64,000 nt of DNA from AWTP1-13 sp963814055 (GTDB lineage: Bacteria > Pseudomonadota > Alphaproteobacteria > Rhizobiales > Hyphomicrobiaceae), in contig CAWFBJ010000001.1 in assembly GCA_963814055.1 (NCBI GenBank), forward strand, positions 310,001 to 374,000, written 5' to 3'. Positions 37,226 to 46,927 of the stretch are shown piece by piece. The first letter of the stretch is position 1. Every line of letters begins with the position of its first letter. A program made the position numbers and the translations under genes. Below the pieces are notes generated by a model. That model was not told the DNA's origin. It made no database searches and worked only from the letters and a program-made list of their open reading frames with translations.

Positions 37226-39067
37226 ATGGAAGCCAGGGGCGGAAAAACTCGGAACCTCGATAAGGCGTCGCGGCCCTCTCCGGCAGCAACCGGCAGCCTG
37301 GGCCCGATGCCGGTATGGAATCTCGGCGACCTCTATCCTGGCCCCGCTTCAGTCGAGGTCGAGGCCGACCTGGCAAAGGCCGGCGCCGAGGCCAAGGCCA
37401 TTCTGGAGTTGTATAAGGGCAAGCTCGCAGAGCTGGCGAAGGATGGAGCGCGGCTTGCCGAAGCCATCGGGCGCTACGAGGCGCTGAGCGATACGCTGGG
37501 CAAGCTCGGCTCCTACGCGGGACTGCTCTATGCCGCAGATACGGCCAATCCCGAGCACGCGAAATTCTACGGCGACATCCAGGAGAAACTCACCGCCATT
37601 ACGACCGACCTGATCTTCTTCGAGCTGGAGATCAACGGGATCGACGATGCGGTGCTGGCGCGCGCGCTCGAGGTGCCGATGCTGGCTCGGTACAAGCCGT
37701 GGTTCGACGACCTGCGCAAGGAGAAGCCCTATCAGCTCGAGGAGAAGCTGGAGCGGTTGTTCCATGAAAAGTCGATCACGTCGCGCGCCGCGTGGAATCG
37801 CCTCTTCAATGAGACGATGACGGCGCTCAGGTTCGAGGTGGACGGGGAAAAGGAGCCGCTGGCGCTCGAGCCGACCTTGAATTTCCTGATGCACCCCGAC
37901 GGACGCAAGCGGCAGGCCGCGGCGGAAGCTTTGGGAAAAGTGTTCAAGGCGAACATCCGGCTGTTCACGCTCATCACCAATACGCTAGCCAAGGACAAGG
38001 AAATCTCGGATCGCTGGCGCGGCTTCAAGGACGTGGCCGACAGCCGCCACCTGGCCAACCGCGTCGAGCCCGAGGTCGTGGACGCGCTGGTGGCATCGGT
38101 GCGTGCCGCCTATCCACGGACCTCGCACCGCTACTACGCCATGAAGGCCAAATGGCTCGGCAAGCCGAAACTCGCCTACTGGGACCGCAATGCGCCGCTG
38201 CCCGACAGGCCCGAACGCCTCGTGCCGTGGCGGGAGGCGGAAGCGATGGTGCTCGATGCCTATGGTGCATTCGCGCCCCGCATGGCGACGATCGCCAAGC
38301 GATTTTTCGATGGCGCGTGGATCGATGCGCCGGTGCGCGAGGGCAAGTCACCCGGCGCCTTCTCGCATGCGACGGTGCCCTCCGCGCACCCCTACATTCT
38401 GATGAACTATCAGGGCAAGGCGCGGGACGTCATGACGCTTGCCCACGAACTGGGCCACGGCGTGCACCAGGTATTGGCGGCGCCGCTCGGTCCGCTGCTG
38501 GCGCCGACACCGCTGACGCTGGCCGAAACCGCATCGGTGTTCGGCGAGATGCTGACCTTCAAGGCGCTGCTGGCCTCCAGCACCGACGCCAAGGAGAAGA
38601 AGGCCCTGCTGGCTCAGAAGGTGGAGGACATGATCAACACGGTCGTGCGCCAGATCGCCTTCTACTCCTTCGAGCGCCGCGTGCACGAGGAACGCAAGGC
38701 GGGCGAGCTCACGTCGGATCGGCTCGGCCAAATCTGGCTCGACGTGCAGAGCGAGAGCCTGGGACCCGCGATCGAACTTGCCGAGAGCTACGAGAGCTAC
38801 TGGTCGTATGTTCCCCACTTCATACACTCGCCGTTCTACGTCTACGCCTATGCGTTCGGCGACTGCCTGGTGAACTCACTCTACGGGTTGTACCGGGACG
38901 CGCATCCGGGCTTCGTCGAAAAATACTTCGCCATGCTGGAGGCCGGCGGCTCCAAGCATCATTCGGAACTGCTCAAGCCTTTCGGCCTCGATGCGTCGCA
39001 GCGCGCCTTCTGGGACAAGGGGCTGAAGGTGATCGAGGGCATGATCGACGAGCTGGAAGGCCTGTAG
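37226..39067 (+). CDS. pepF: M3 family oligoendopeptidase (PepF-type)
   Basis: 613 residues from ATG 37226 (AGAGGG upstream); a TTG at 37079 would add 49 residues without homology. The zinc-binding motif HELGH is at about residue 408, with the third ligand Glu in LAETASVFGEML further on. PVWNLGDLYPGPASVEV is typical of the PepF/PepF-like N-terminus. Cytoplasmic peptidase that degrades short peptides. It stands alone on the plus strand. Confidence 0.95.
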   Translation: MEARGGKTRNLDKASRPSPAATGSLGPMPVWNLGDLYPGPASVEVEADLAKAGAEAKAILELYKGKLAELAKDGARLAEAIGRYEALSDTLGKLGSYAGLLYAADTANPEHAKFYGDIQEKLTAITTDLIFFELEINGIDDAVLARALEVPMLARYKPWFDDLRKEKPYQLEEKLERLFHEKSITSRAAWNRLFNETMTALRFEVDGEKEPLALEPTLNFLMHPDGRKRQAAAEALGKVFKANIRLFTLITNTLAKDKEISDRWRGFKDVADSRHLANRVEPEVVDALVASVRAAYPRTSHRYYAMKAKWLGKPKLAYWDRNAPLPDRPERLVPWREAEAMVLDAYGAFAPRMATIAKRFFDGAWIDAPVREGKSPGAFSHATVPSAHPYILMNYQGKARDVMTLAHELGHGVHQVLAAPLGPLLAPTPLTLAETASVFGEMLTFKALLASSTDAKEKKALLAQKVEDMINTVVRQIAFYSFERRVHEERKAGELTSDRLGQIWLDVQSESLGPAIELAESYESYWSYVPHFIHSPFYVYAYAFGDCLVNSLYGLYRDAHPGFVEKYFAMLEAGGSKHHSELLKPFGLDASQRAFWDKGLKVIEGMIDELEGL

Positions 39068-39320
39068 TCGATCGGCTTACCTCTCGTTCCCGCATGAGAG
39101 AGACGCGTTATCCAAGGCTGCGGGCTGAATGAACACTGTTCATGCCAGGATACGAGGAATGCAGACGCGTTTGGCGCAACGGCGATTGCCCTGGGCCACC
39201 CTCACACTCTGTTTCCCACGTGTATCCGGGCTATCGCCCTGACTGACGGGGGTGTATAAGCCGCGCCCACTCGGGCCTTAACAAAGCACCGCGCGCACAC
39301 AATTCGAGATCACTGCCGTT

Positions 39321-41264
39321 ATGGCACAATCGACCGCCGCGGCGCACAGCGCCGAGCACGACACCATCCGGGACCGCAAGTTCTGGGCCTTGGCGCTTGG
39401 CTCCATTGGCGTTGTCTACGGCGACATCGGCACCAGTCCTCTCTACGCGCTGCGCGAAGCGGTGACGGCTGCGACCAAGCAGGGCGCGGCCGGCCCCGAT
39501 GCCGTGCTCGGGATTCTTTCCCTGATCGTGTGGACGATGCTGCTTATCGTCACGCTCAAGTATGTCCTGGTGCTCCTCAATGCCGACAACAAGGGCGAAG
39601 GCGGCACGTTCGCGCTGATGGCGCTCGGACAGTCCGTCGCCAAACGAAGCTCACCGCTGATCCTTGTGCTCGGTGTGGTCGGGGCGGCCTTCTTTTACGG
39701 CGACGCCGTCATCACGCCTGCCATCTCGGTACTGTCGGCAGTGGAGGGCCTGAAACTGGCTGCGCCGCAGCTCGAACGCATCATGCCCAACGTGGACTGG
39801 TCGGCCCGGCTGGAATTCGCGGTGCTGCCGATCACGGTCGTGATCCTGGTCATGCTGTTTGCGGTGCAATCACGCGGGACCGAAAAGGTCGCCCGCTTTT
39901 TCGGTCCGATTACGCTGGTGTGGTTCATTGTGCTCGCCATCGGCGGGCTGATCCACATCATCGACGACGTGCGCGTGTTCCAGGCGCTCAACCCTTGGCT
40001 TGGGGTACACTTCGTGCTGACGCACGGCGTCATCGGCCTGGCGGTCATGGGGTTGATTTTTCTCGTCGTCACCGGGGCGGAGGCACTGTATGCCGATCTC
40101 GGCCATTTCGGGCGCAAGCCGATCCAGGTTGCATGGCTGGCGATCGTGCAGCCCGCGCTCATTCTGAACTACTTCGGGCAAGGCGCTCTTCTGCTGGCGC
40201 ATCCCGAAGCCATCGAAAACCCTTTCTACCGGCTCTATCCGAGCTGGGCTCTGCTCCCGATGGTGGTGCTCGCGACCGTCGCGACCGTGATTGCCAGCCA
40301 AGCCGTCATAACCGGCGCGTTCTCATTCACGCGTCAGGCCATCCAGCTCGGATTGGTGCCGCGCCTGGAGATCCGGCACACGTCCGAGAGCATGGCCGGC
40401 CAGATCTATCTTCCACGCGTCAACCAGCTGCTGTTCGTTGGCGTGCTGATCGTTACTCTCATATTCCGCAACTCCAGCGATCTTGCGGCCGCCTACGGCC
40501 TGTCCGTCACCGCGACCATGGTCATCGACAGCCTGATGGCCTTCTTCGTGGTATGGCGCTGCTGGAACTGGCCGCTCTGGAAGGCCGCCATACTCATGGT
40601 GCCGCTGCTGCTGATCGAGCAGGCCTTCCTGATCGCCAACGTACTCAAGATCCCCGAAGGCGGCTGGCTGCCGCTGATCGTGGCCGCGCTGCTCTGCCTG
40701 ATGGTGCTGACCTGGGTGCGTGGATCGAAGAGCCTGATGCGGGCGACGCGCAAGGACGAGGCCGACCTCCAGTGGCTGGTGCGCAAGCTCGACGCCAAGC
40801 CGCCGCACCGCGTGCCCGGAACGGCGGTATTCCTGACCGGCGACCCGAACTCCGCACCGACATCGCTGATGCACAATCTCAAGCACAACCGCGTGCTGCA
40901 CGAGCGCAACATCATTCTCACCATCAAAACCGAGGATACGCCGCGCGTGCTGCGCCACGAACGCATCGAGATCGAGCGCGTGGCTGACACGTTCATTCGC
41001 GTCATCGCGCACTACGGCTTCATGGAAACCCCCAGCGTGCCGAAAATCATCGAGCACTGCCGGCGCAAGGACCTCAATATCGACATCGCGGCGACATCGT
41101 TCTTCCTGTCGCGCCGCTCACTCAAGACGACGATCAAGTCAGAAATGCCGCAATGGCAGGAACGGTTGTTCATCTGGCTGGCAGGCAGGGCGGAGGATGC
41201 CACCGAATATTTCCGCATTCCCAGCGACAGGGTCGTGGAGGTGGGAACGCAGGTGATGGTCTGA
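39321..41264 (+). CDS. kup: Potassium uptake transporter Kup
   Basis: 647 residues. The N-terminus GSIGVVYGDIGTSPLYALREAV is diagnostic, and about 12 membrane helices follow, with GDAVITPAISVLSAVEGL and TGAEALYADLGHFG. The C-terminal cytoplasmic part starts near residue 460. It takes up potassium with protons at low affinity. The ATG is preceded by a 253-base gap without a gene. Confidence 0.97.
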   Translation: MAQSTAAAHSAEHDTIRDRKFWALALGSIGVVYGDIGTSPLYALREAVTAATKQGAAGPDAVLGILSLIVWTMLLIVTLKYVLVLLNADNKGEGGTFALMALGQSVAKRSSPLILVLGVVGAAFFYGDAVITPAISVLSAVEGLKLAAPQLERIMPNVDWSARLEFAVLPITVVILVMLFAVQSRGTEKVARFFGPITLVWFIVLAIGGLIHIIDDVRVFQALNPWLGVHFVLTHGVIGLAVMGLIFLVVTGAEALYADLGHFGRKPIQVAWLAIVQPALILNYFGQGALLLAHPEAIENPFYRLYPSWALLPMVVLATVATVIASQAVITGAFSFTRQAIQLGLVPRLEIRHTSESMAGQIYLPRVNQLLFVGVLIVTLIFRNSSDLAAAYGLSVTATMVIDSLMAFFVVWRCWNWPLWKAAILMVPLLLIEQAFLIANVLKIPEGGWLPLIVAALLCLMVLTWVRGSKSLMRATRKDEADLQWLVRKLDAKPPHRVPGTAVFLTGDPNSAPTSLMHNLKHNRVLHERNIILTIKTEDTPRVLRHERIEIERVADTFIRVIAHYGFMETPSVPKIIEHCRRKDLNIDIAATSFFLSRRSLKTTIKSEMPQWQERLFIWLAGRAEDATEYFRIPSDRVVEVGTQVMV

Positions 41265-41364
41265 CGCGCGTCATGTGCGGGCGCTAGCAGCGTCACCGCT
41301 CAACTTTCCATTGCGCCCAGCCACAGCCGAGCTACCTTGAACTATCGGAGAAGGAGATCATTTC

Positions 41365-42039
41365 ATGACGATGCGCGCGCCCCGGTTTCCCGCAGCTCCG
41401 GCTGGAATAGCCATCGATCGCCGGACCCTGTTGCTTGGCGTTGCCGGGCTGACCGGGACCGCACTCATGTTGCGCGGCGCGCCGGCATGGGCAGCGCCCC
41501 AGGTCCAGCAGCCGGCGCCTGACTTTTCCGCGGTGGACAGCAATGGCGCCACCCAAAGCCTCTCGGCGCTGCGCGGCAAGATCGTGGTGCTGGAATGGAC
41601 CAACCACGACTGCCCCTACGTGCGGAAGCATTACGGCGCCAGCAACATGCAGAACCTGCAGCGGGAAGTGACCGGCGCCGGTGCGGTGTGGTTCACGGTC
41701 ATATCCTCCGCGCAGGGAGAGCAAGGGTATGTTCCGCCGGAGCAGGCAAACAATTTGACCAAGACGCGTAACGCGGCGCCGACCGCCGTGCTGCTCGACA
41801 CCAAAGGCACGATGGGCCGCGCCTATGCTGCGCAGACGACTCCCCACATGTACGTCATCAATCAGCAGGGCATGCTGGTCTACATGGGGGGCATCGATTC
41901 CATCGCCACAACTCGCGCGTCGGATCTGCAGCAAGCGGTACCTTACTTGCACGATGCCTTCCGCGCTGTCTTGGAGGGCAAGCCCGTGCAGAACGCCGTC
42001 ACCCGACCCTACGGCTGCAGCATCAAGTACTCCGCGTGA
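41365..42039 (+). CDS. Tat-exported redoxin/thioredoxin-like protein
   Basis: 224 residues. Twin arginines at 19-20 (IDRRTLLLG) and the hydrophobic segment that follows make a Tat signal. The fold is AhpC/TSA-like: PAPDFSAVDSNGATQSLSALRGKIVVLEWTN, then Cys83 in HDCPYVRKHY, and TPHMYVINQQGMLVYMGGID. The single N-terminal Cys plus a C-terminal GC (YGCSIKY) suggests a periplasmic thioredoxin/peroxiredoxin-like redox protein. AGAAGGAG upstream of ATG 41365 is a good SD. Confidence 0.88.
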   Translation: MTMRAPRFPAAPAGIAIDRRTLLLGVAGLTGTALMLRGAPAWAAPQVQQPAPDFSAVDSNGATQSLSALRGKIVVLEWTNHDCPYVRKHYGASNMQNLQREVTGAGAVWFTVISSAQGEQGYVPPEQANNLTKTRNAAPTAVLLDTKGTMGRAYAAQTTPHMYVINQQGMLVYMGGIDSIATTRASDLQQAVPYLHDAFRAVLEGKPVQNAVTRPYGCSIKYSA

Positions 42040-42173
42040 TTGTAACCGGGCGGTGGGTCCTGCGGCGGGAGGACGGCATCACGCGCCCGTGACTCCCACG
42101 TCGTGCGTTTGCCTGTAGTCTTGCGCCGTCGATCGACCCTGCCGGGGGTTCACCTTTCCGTGGGAGAGACTGC

Positions 42174-42707
42174 ATGCCGAAAATTGCTGCTTCCAAATGG
42201 CTTATGATTGCAGGCGCTGCACTGGCGCTGTTCGCCTTCACACCGGACACCAGCCTCGCTGTCGGCGACGAGCCCAAGCCGAAACCCGAGCCTAAGCCCA
42301 AACCGAAACCCAAGCCCAAACCCAAGCCGAAAGACAGCTCGCTCGATCAGGATCAGATTTACAGTGTCGGCTACTGGCAGGCGAAGGGCGGGCAATACGA
42401 CGCCGCGCTGGCGACGCTGCAGACGGCCCAGGATCAGGCCGATCCGCGCGTGCAGACCATGATCGGTTTCGCACTGCGCAAGCTCGGGCGCGTGGACGAG
42501 GCCATGGGCTACTACCAGCGCGTGCTGGCAGCTCATCCCGACCGCACCACGACGCGGCAGTATCTGGGCGAAGCCTTCCTGCAGATCGGCGATCCCGCGC
42601 GGGCGCGTGAGCAGCTGGCGGAGATCTCCAAGCGCTGCGGTGTGGCGTGCGAGGACTATCAACTGCTGGCCGACGAGATCACGAAATACGAAAAAGCGGC
42701 CGGCTGA
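42174..42707 (+). CDS. Periplasmic TPR protein with a Lys-Pro repeat
   Basis: 177 residues with a signal peptide (WLMIAGAALALFAFTPDTSLA). A Lys-Pro-type repeat of about 23 residues follows (EPKPKPEP then KPKPKPKP), coded by a near-repetitive DNA stretch at about 42270-42330. The remainder has two or three TPR motifs (YWQAKGGQYDAALATLQTAQ). KP tracts act as rigid spacers in the envelope. It probably binds a partner in the periplasm. An intrinsic terminator follows at 42733. Confidence 0.8.
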   Translation: MPKIAASKWLMIAGAALALFAFTPDTSLAVGDEPKPKPEPKPKPKPKPKPKPKDSSLDQDQIYSVGYWQAKGGQYDAALATLQTAQDQADPRVQTMIGFALRKLGRVDEAMGYYQRVLAAHPDRTTTRQYLGEAFLQIGDPARAREQLAEISKRCGVACEDYQLLADEITKYEKAAG

Positions 42708-42732
42708 AGCCCGCGCAGCCTGACTGGTTCGA

Positions 42733-42764
42733 GGCGGTCCCTTGTTTCAAGGGGCCGCCTTCTT
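42733..42764 (+). terminator. Intrinsic terminator of the TPR gene, inside the opposing peroxidase 3' end
   Basis: A 12-bp stem with one G-U pair (GGCGGTCCCTTG/CAAGGGGCCGCC) and a 3-base loop, then TTCTT. It sits 26 bases beyond the TPR stop and overlaps the stop codon of the minus-strand peroxidase gene (42747). Confidence 0.75.
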
Positions 42765-43763
42765 GCTGGAGAGGGTGCGCAGGAAGGCAATCAGGTCGGC
42801 CTTCTCACGGGCGCTCAAGCGCAAACGGCGATTGATGTGGGGCGCAAGCGTGGGTCTCGACACGAAGCCGCCGGTGTAGTGCTTGAGCACGGCCGTCAGC
42901 GTCGGCAGCGACCCGTCGTGCATGTAGGGCGCCGTGCGATCGACGTCGCGCAGGCTCGGTGTCTTGAAGGCCATGCGGCCGGGCGTGCCGTCCGGAATCG
43001 CCGAGCGGCCGGGATCCTTGCCCGGCAGGCCGATGTCGTGGAAGCGATCGTCGGTGAAGCGCCAGCCGACGTGACACAGCATGCAGCCCGCCTTGCCGGT
43101 GAACAGGTGAAAGCCGCGCTGTTCTTCAGCCGTGAGTGCGCCCGCGTCACCTTCGATCCAGGCGTCGAACCGGGCCGGCGGCGAAACGAGCGAGCGGACA
43201 TAGGACGCGAGCGCCTTGACGACTGTGTCTTCCGAAATTGCGAGCTGCGCGGGAAATGCGGTCTGAAACCGGGAGACGACACTCGCATCCGCCGCCAGCC
43301 GCTGAAGGATCGACGGCCAGTCGCCGCCCATCTCGTCGGCCGCCTCGATCGGCATGCGCACCTGCGCTTCCAGCGACGGCGCGCGGCCATCCCAGAAGAA
43401 CTGCTTGCTCCAGGCGAGATTCCACAGCGCCGGCGTGTTGCGCCGAAGCGCTTCCCCGGTGAGAGCGCGGGCCTGCCGGCGTCCGTCCGTGAAGGCGAGT
43501 GCAGGCCGGTGGCAACTGGCACACGAATGCCGTCCAGTGCCGGACAGGCGAGCGTCGGCGAATAGCCGCGCGCCGAGTGCGATCTTCTCGGGCGTCAGCG
43601 GGTTGTCGGCCGGTGCAGGCGGCGTACCGGGACGCTTGAAGACGTGGCGCCACACTATCTCGGAGTCCTGGCCTCGTGCCGTAGCGAACTGCCCGCAGAA
43701 GGCGAACGCACACAGCAGCGCACCGAGCGCTACAAGCCACGAACTGGAGCGCCTGCAGCGCAT
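42747..43763 (-). CDS. Di-haem cytochrome c peroxidase (MauG/CcpA-like)
   Basis: 338 residues with a signal peptide (MRCRRSSSWLVALGALLCAF). Two haem c motifs are CASCH at 81-85 and CMLCH at 227-231. FFWDGRAPSLEAQVRMPIE and FKTPSLRDVDRTAPYMHDGSLPTL are family signatures. It probably reduces hydrogen peroxide or carries out MauG-like oxidation in the periplasm. The C-terminus is coded within a terminator shared with the convergent gene. No partner gene is adjacent, but a small Tat protein lies upstream on the same strand. Confidence 0.93.
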   Translation of the reverse strand: MRCRRSSSWLVALGALLCAFAFCGQFATARGQDSEIVWRHVFKRPGTPPAPADNPLTPEKIALGARLFADARLSGTGRHSCASCHRPALAFTDGRRQARALTGEALRRNTPALWNLAWSKQFFWDGRAPSLEAQVRMPIEAADEMGGDWPSILQRLAADASVVSRFQTAFPAQLAISEDTVVKALASYVRSLVSPPARFDAWIEGDAGALTAEEQRGFHLFTGKAGCMLCHVGWRFTDDRFHDIGLPGKDPGRSAIPDGTPGRMAFKTPSLRDVDRTAPYMHDGSLPTLTAVLKHYTGGFVSRPTLAPHINRRLRLSAREKADLIAFLRTLSSKKAAP

Positions 43764-43993
43764 GCCTCATCAGCTCCCAGGTGCAGCGACCGCCGGCCCA
43801 GCATGCTGGCGGGACCAGCCCCCAGGCCGCGACCGTGGCGGCACGACGTGCAAACATCGAGCGCCAAGTCGTGTACTCGGAGAGCGGTTGGAAACCCGAC
43901 ATTCCTGAAAGCGGTGCAGGTCGATCAGTGTCCCGTGGCCACAATGCCGCCACTGGCACGTATCTCAGTCTCTGCCCATGCCCCAAGCCGCCA

Positions 43994-44215
43994 CTATGAA
44001 GTTGGAGGACGGCCGCAACCATCCTGATCGCTCGGGCCGTGGTCCCGGTCCCGACAAGGATCTCGGGGTTTCGGTTGTGCCTGCGAGATCCGACGGCCGG
44101 CTGCTATGGCAGCGCCGATGCCGAGAGTATGCAGCAGCGCGCGACGGCTGACGTTCCTGCACGAGGATATGTCTGCATCCCTTAGTGTATAAGTCTTGCG
44201 TTCCACTAGACGCAT
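43994..44215 (-). CDS. Small Tat-signal protein
   Basis: 73 residues. A twin-arginine motif (VSRRALLHTLGIG) with a hydrophobic core is followed by a short, Asp/Gly-rich mature part with DRDHGPSDQDGCG. I recall similar short Tat proteins ending in DxDxGPxxDP repeats in proteobacteria, but cannot verify it here. The N-terminus before the RR motif is long (about 24 residues), so the start is uncertain. It reads toward the peroxidase gene with 230 gene-free bases in between. Confidence 0.5.
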   Translation of the reverse strand: MRLVERKTYTLRDADISSCRNVSRRALLHTLGIGAAIAAGRRISQAQPKPRDPCRDRDHGPSDQDGCGRPPTS

Positions 44216-44433
44216 CTCCGTCGGAAAGTTCTCAGCCTGTGCTGTATGGTACCCCGGCGTCGCAATTCCTCAACAGCAAATCAGTCCAGTTGTCGGAGAC
44301 CTGGAGCATTGATCGGCGGTCAGGCACAATCTTAGGACACACTGCAGAGAAGGCAAAGCCGGGAATTCCGCGCGTTTGCGGTGGTTGTCCTGGTCTACAA
44401 GGCGCAACGCGCACAATCGGCTGAGGTGCTGAA

Positions 44434-45651
44434 TTGACCGAGACAGGCACGCCATTCTCTTTCCGGTGGCTCATTGAGCCGATCACTCCGGCAGCTTTTT
44501 TTGCACACTACTACGAACGTAAGCCGTTGCAGATCGAGCGACGGGACGCCGGGAAGTTCGGATCTCTGCTCAGCGTTGCAGCCATCGACCGGTACCTTGC
44601 GACGAGTTCGCCTCGCTTTCCCGACGTCTTCATGGTGGACGCCGCACGAGAAGTGAAATCCGAGGACTATTCGTTTCCTAACTCGGAACCCACCGGCAGA
44701 ATCGACCTTCCCCGGGCCTATCAATTGTTCGAATCCGGGTCCACCATTTCTCTCAACCATATGCACGAGCGACTACCAGAGCTCGCGGCCCTATGCCGCG
44801 CCGCTGAAGAAACCTTCAGCGCCCATTTTCAGACCAATATCTATCTGTCGCCACCCCACGCCCAGGGCTTCAAAATCCATTTCGACAGCCACGACGTGTT
44901 CGTCCTGCAGGTGAGCGGATCAAAGCAGTGGACGATCTATGACACGCTGATCGAATTGCCCCTGCACGGTCAGGCGTACGAGCACGGCAGACACATTCCT
45001 GGTTCTCCGACCGGAGAACTGACGCTTAAAGCGGGTGATGTATTCTATTGCCCACGCGGGCTCTTTCATTCGGCGCGCTCGACCGACGAGATCTCGCTGC
45101 ACATCACGCTTGGCCTGATAGGCAAGACCTGGGCAGATGTAATGGTCGAGGCGGTCTCCGAGGCTTGCCTCGCCTCGTCTGCTTTTCGAGCTAACTTGCC
45201 CGTTGGTTTTGCCCGCTCAGGGTTCGAGCGCGGCCGGGCGGAAGCCACCTTCCGCTCATTGCTCGAGACCTTCGCATGCAGTGCCAATCTCGGGCCGATC
45301 CTTGATCGTTTCGCCGAGAACTTCGTGACGTCTCGCCGCCCCGCGCTGGATGGCCGTCTGCGAGAGCTGGACAATGCATCGCCGATTGGCACCGAGAGCC
45401 GTGTCGCTGCCCGACCGCATCTCGTCTACCTTCTGCGCGAAGAGAATAACCAGTTGGTGATCCTTTTCGGCTCGACCAAGATCTCCCTTCCGTCGTTCAC
45501 GCGCGAGGCCGTGACTTTCGCTTTGAACGAGGCACCCTCATTCGTCGTGCGCGATCTGCCGGGTCAGCTCGATGATGCCGGAAAGGTCGTCCTCGTTCGG
45601 CGTCTCATCAAGGAGGGACTGCTGGCGAGGTGGGAAGCCGGCGGCTGTTGA
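44434..45651 (+). CDS. JmjC/cupin-4 type 2-oxoglutarate oxygenase
   Basis: 405 residues from TTG 44434 (GAGGTG upstream). The Fe(II) ligands are His149 and Asp151 (HFDSHD), and His212 (RGLFHSA); the 2-oxoglutarate region has QVSGSKQWTIYD. The fold and the C-terminal winged-helix-like segment resemble bacterial ribosomal oxygenases (YcfD/RoxA type) that hydroxylate Arg of a ribosomal protein. Soluble, monocistronic. The target is unknown here; no ribosomal gene is nearby. Confidence 0.85.
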   Translation: MTETGTPFSFRWLIEPITPAAFFAHYYERKPLQIERRDAGKFGSLLSVAAIDRYLATSSPRFPDVFMVDAAREVKSEDYSFPNSEPTGRIDLPRAYQLFESGSTISLNHMHERLPELAALCRAAEETFSAHFQTNIYLSPPHAQGFKIHFDSHDVFVLQVSGSKQWTIYDTLIELPLHGQAYEHGRHIPGSPTGELTLKAGDVFYCPRGLFHSARSTDEISLHITLGLIGKTWADVMVEAVSEACLASSAFRANLPVGFARSGFERGRAEATFRSLLETFACSANLGPILDRFAENFVTSRRPALDGRLRELDNASPIGTESRVAARPHLVYLLREENNQLVILFGSTKISLPSFTREAVTFALNEAPSFVVRDLPGQLDDAGKVVLVRRLIKEGLLARWEAGGC

Positions 45652-45822
45652 TCGCGCATAGCCAAGCTTGTCACACAAAAAGCGCCTCCCTGGCTGACTT
45701 CAGGTAATGGCACACTTTCTCCGTGCGGAGTGAGTATCGGATGGTCAGCTATGTGGAGCAGATCGACCTTGCAAGGCCGTTGGCAAAAGCGGAACGGCAG
45801 GCTCGTATTTGAGGACACGGCC

Positions 45823-46851
45823 TTAATCCATGAGGACCGATACCTCGGGATGGAAAGCGTACGCGACGAAGGCGAAGGTAACGTCGTAAGGGACGTCTTC
45901 ACGCTTGCCTGCGCCATCACGCTTGAGGGCCGTGACCGTGCCGACGTCCTGCCCCTTGGCTATGTCCCAGTGGTCGAGCGCCGAGCTTTGACCCGCGCGC
46001 CAGGCGAGCTCAATGCCATCGAGATCGACCCGTCCCTTCTTGCGCAAAAAGTCCAGGGCGACGGCTTTCGGCTTCCCTGACGGATCTCGTACCACCACGA
46101 CACGCGCCATCGGCTCGATATCCTTCGGGTAGTCGCCGCGGTAGAGGAAGGGCGCGCTGCCGCCGTCATAGCCGACATAGGGATTGCGGCCGTAGTCCCG
46201 CAGCTTGGGATCGTTCGGGACCAGCAGCTTGCCGTCCGGATGGCGCTGCTTGAACTCGGCGAACAATTCAAGGCGGGCGGGTAGCAGTTTGAGCTCCGTG
46301 CCCACAAGCTCTCCGACAATGGCCTCGCCCGTGAACTGCTGCCACCAGCTTTCGGTCTGCCGGTCGTACATGACAAGATCGGAGTTCCGCAGCTTGCCCG
46401 TGGTTCCGAAGTCGAGAACGAGGCCCGCGGCACGGCGGTCGAATACGACGGCGGAGTTGCACAACGGGCAATAGGTCACGTTCACCGGCACACCGCCAAC
46501 AGTGTCGTTGACGATCTCGTGCCAGATAAGGATGCGCAGCGGGTAAGCACGCGCGTCGGCGCCGATCGCAAGACCGATGACAGGATCCGTGCCGGTCAAC
46601 TCGCTGCCGTCGGCCACGGGCTTGAAGATCGGCGCATCGATCGACGGGATGCCGTCCTTGGGAGGGCCGCCGGACAGAATCTCGTGCCAGCCGATTCGGG
46701 ACTTGCTGAAATCCGTTCTGGTCCAGCCCTCGCCGGCCCATGCCGCAGGTTCCGCACGCGCGGTCGGACTTGTGCAAACGATCAACGCCGTTGCCAGCAG
46801 GATGGACCAAGCCCGCAATTTTCGGGGACTGTGGAATACCGACCGCGACAT
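45823..46851 (-). CDS. DUF3179 secreted protein
   Basis: 342 residues with a signal peptide (WSILLATALIVCTSPTARA). The family signature TYCPLCNSAVVFDRR, with a CxxC motif, and GTTGKLRNSDLVMYDRQTESWWQQ, define DUF3179. Exported; function unknown, although the CxxC could be redox or metal related. It faces the JmjC-type gene, with 171 bases between the convergent stops. Confidence 0.88.
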   Translation of the reverse strand: MSRSVFHSPRKLRAWSILLATALIVCTSPTARAEPAAWAGEGWTRTDFSKSRIGWHEILSGGPPKDGIPSIDAPIFKPVADGSELTGTDPVIGLAIGADARAYPLRILIWHEIVNDTVGGVPVNVTYCPLCNSAVVFDRRAAGLVLDFGTTGKLRNSDLVMYDRQTESWWQQFTGEAIVGELVGTELKLLPARLELFAEFKQRHPDGKLLVPNDPKLRDYGRNPYVGYDGGSAPFLYRGDYPKDIEPMARVVVVRDPSGKPKAVALDFLRKKGRVDLDGIELAWRAGQSSALDHWDIAKGQDVGTVTALKRDGAGKREDVPYDVTFAFVAYAFHPEVSVLMD

Positions 46852-46927
46852 ACCCGCAATATTACTCGCCGGGAACCCAGCCCGCCAATCAAGGCCGTCA
46901 ACTGATCGTGAACGAATTATCCGGCCA

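Noticed and set aside
39530..40987. A 485-residue open frame within kup
   Set aside because: Shadow of the Kup gene in another frame; composition is Arg-rich and lacks any family signature.
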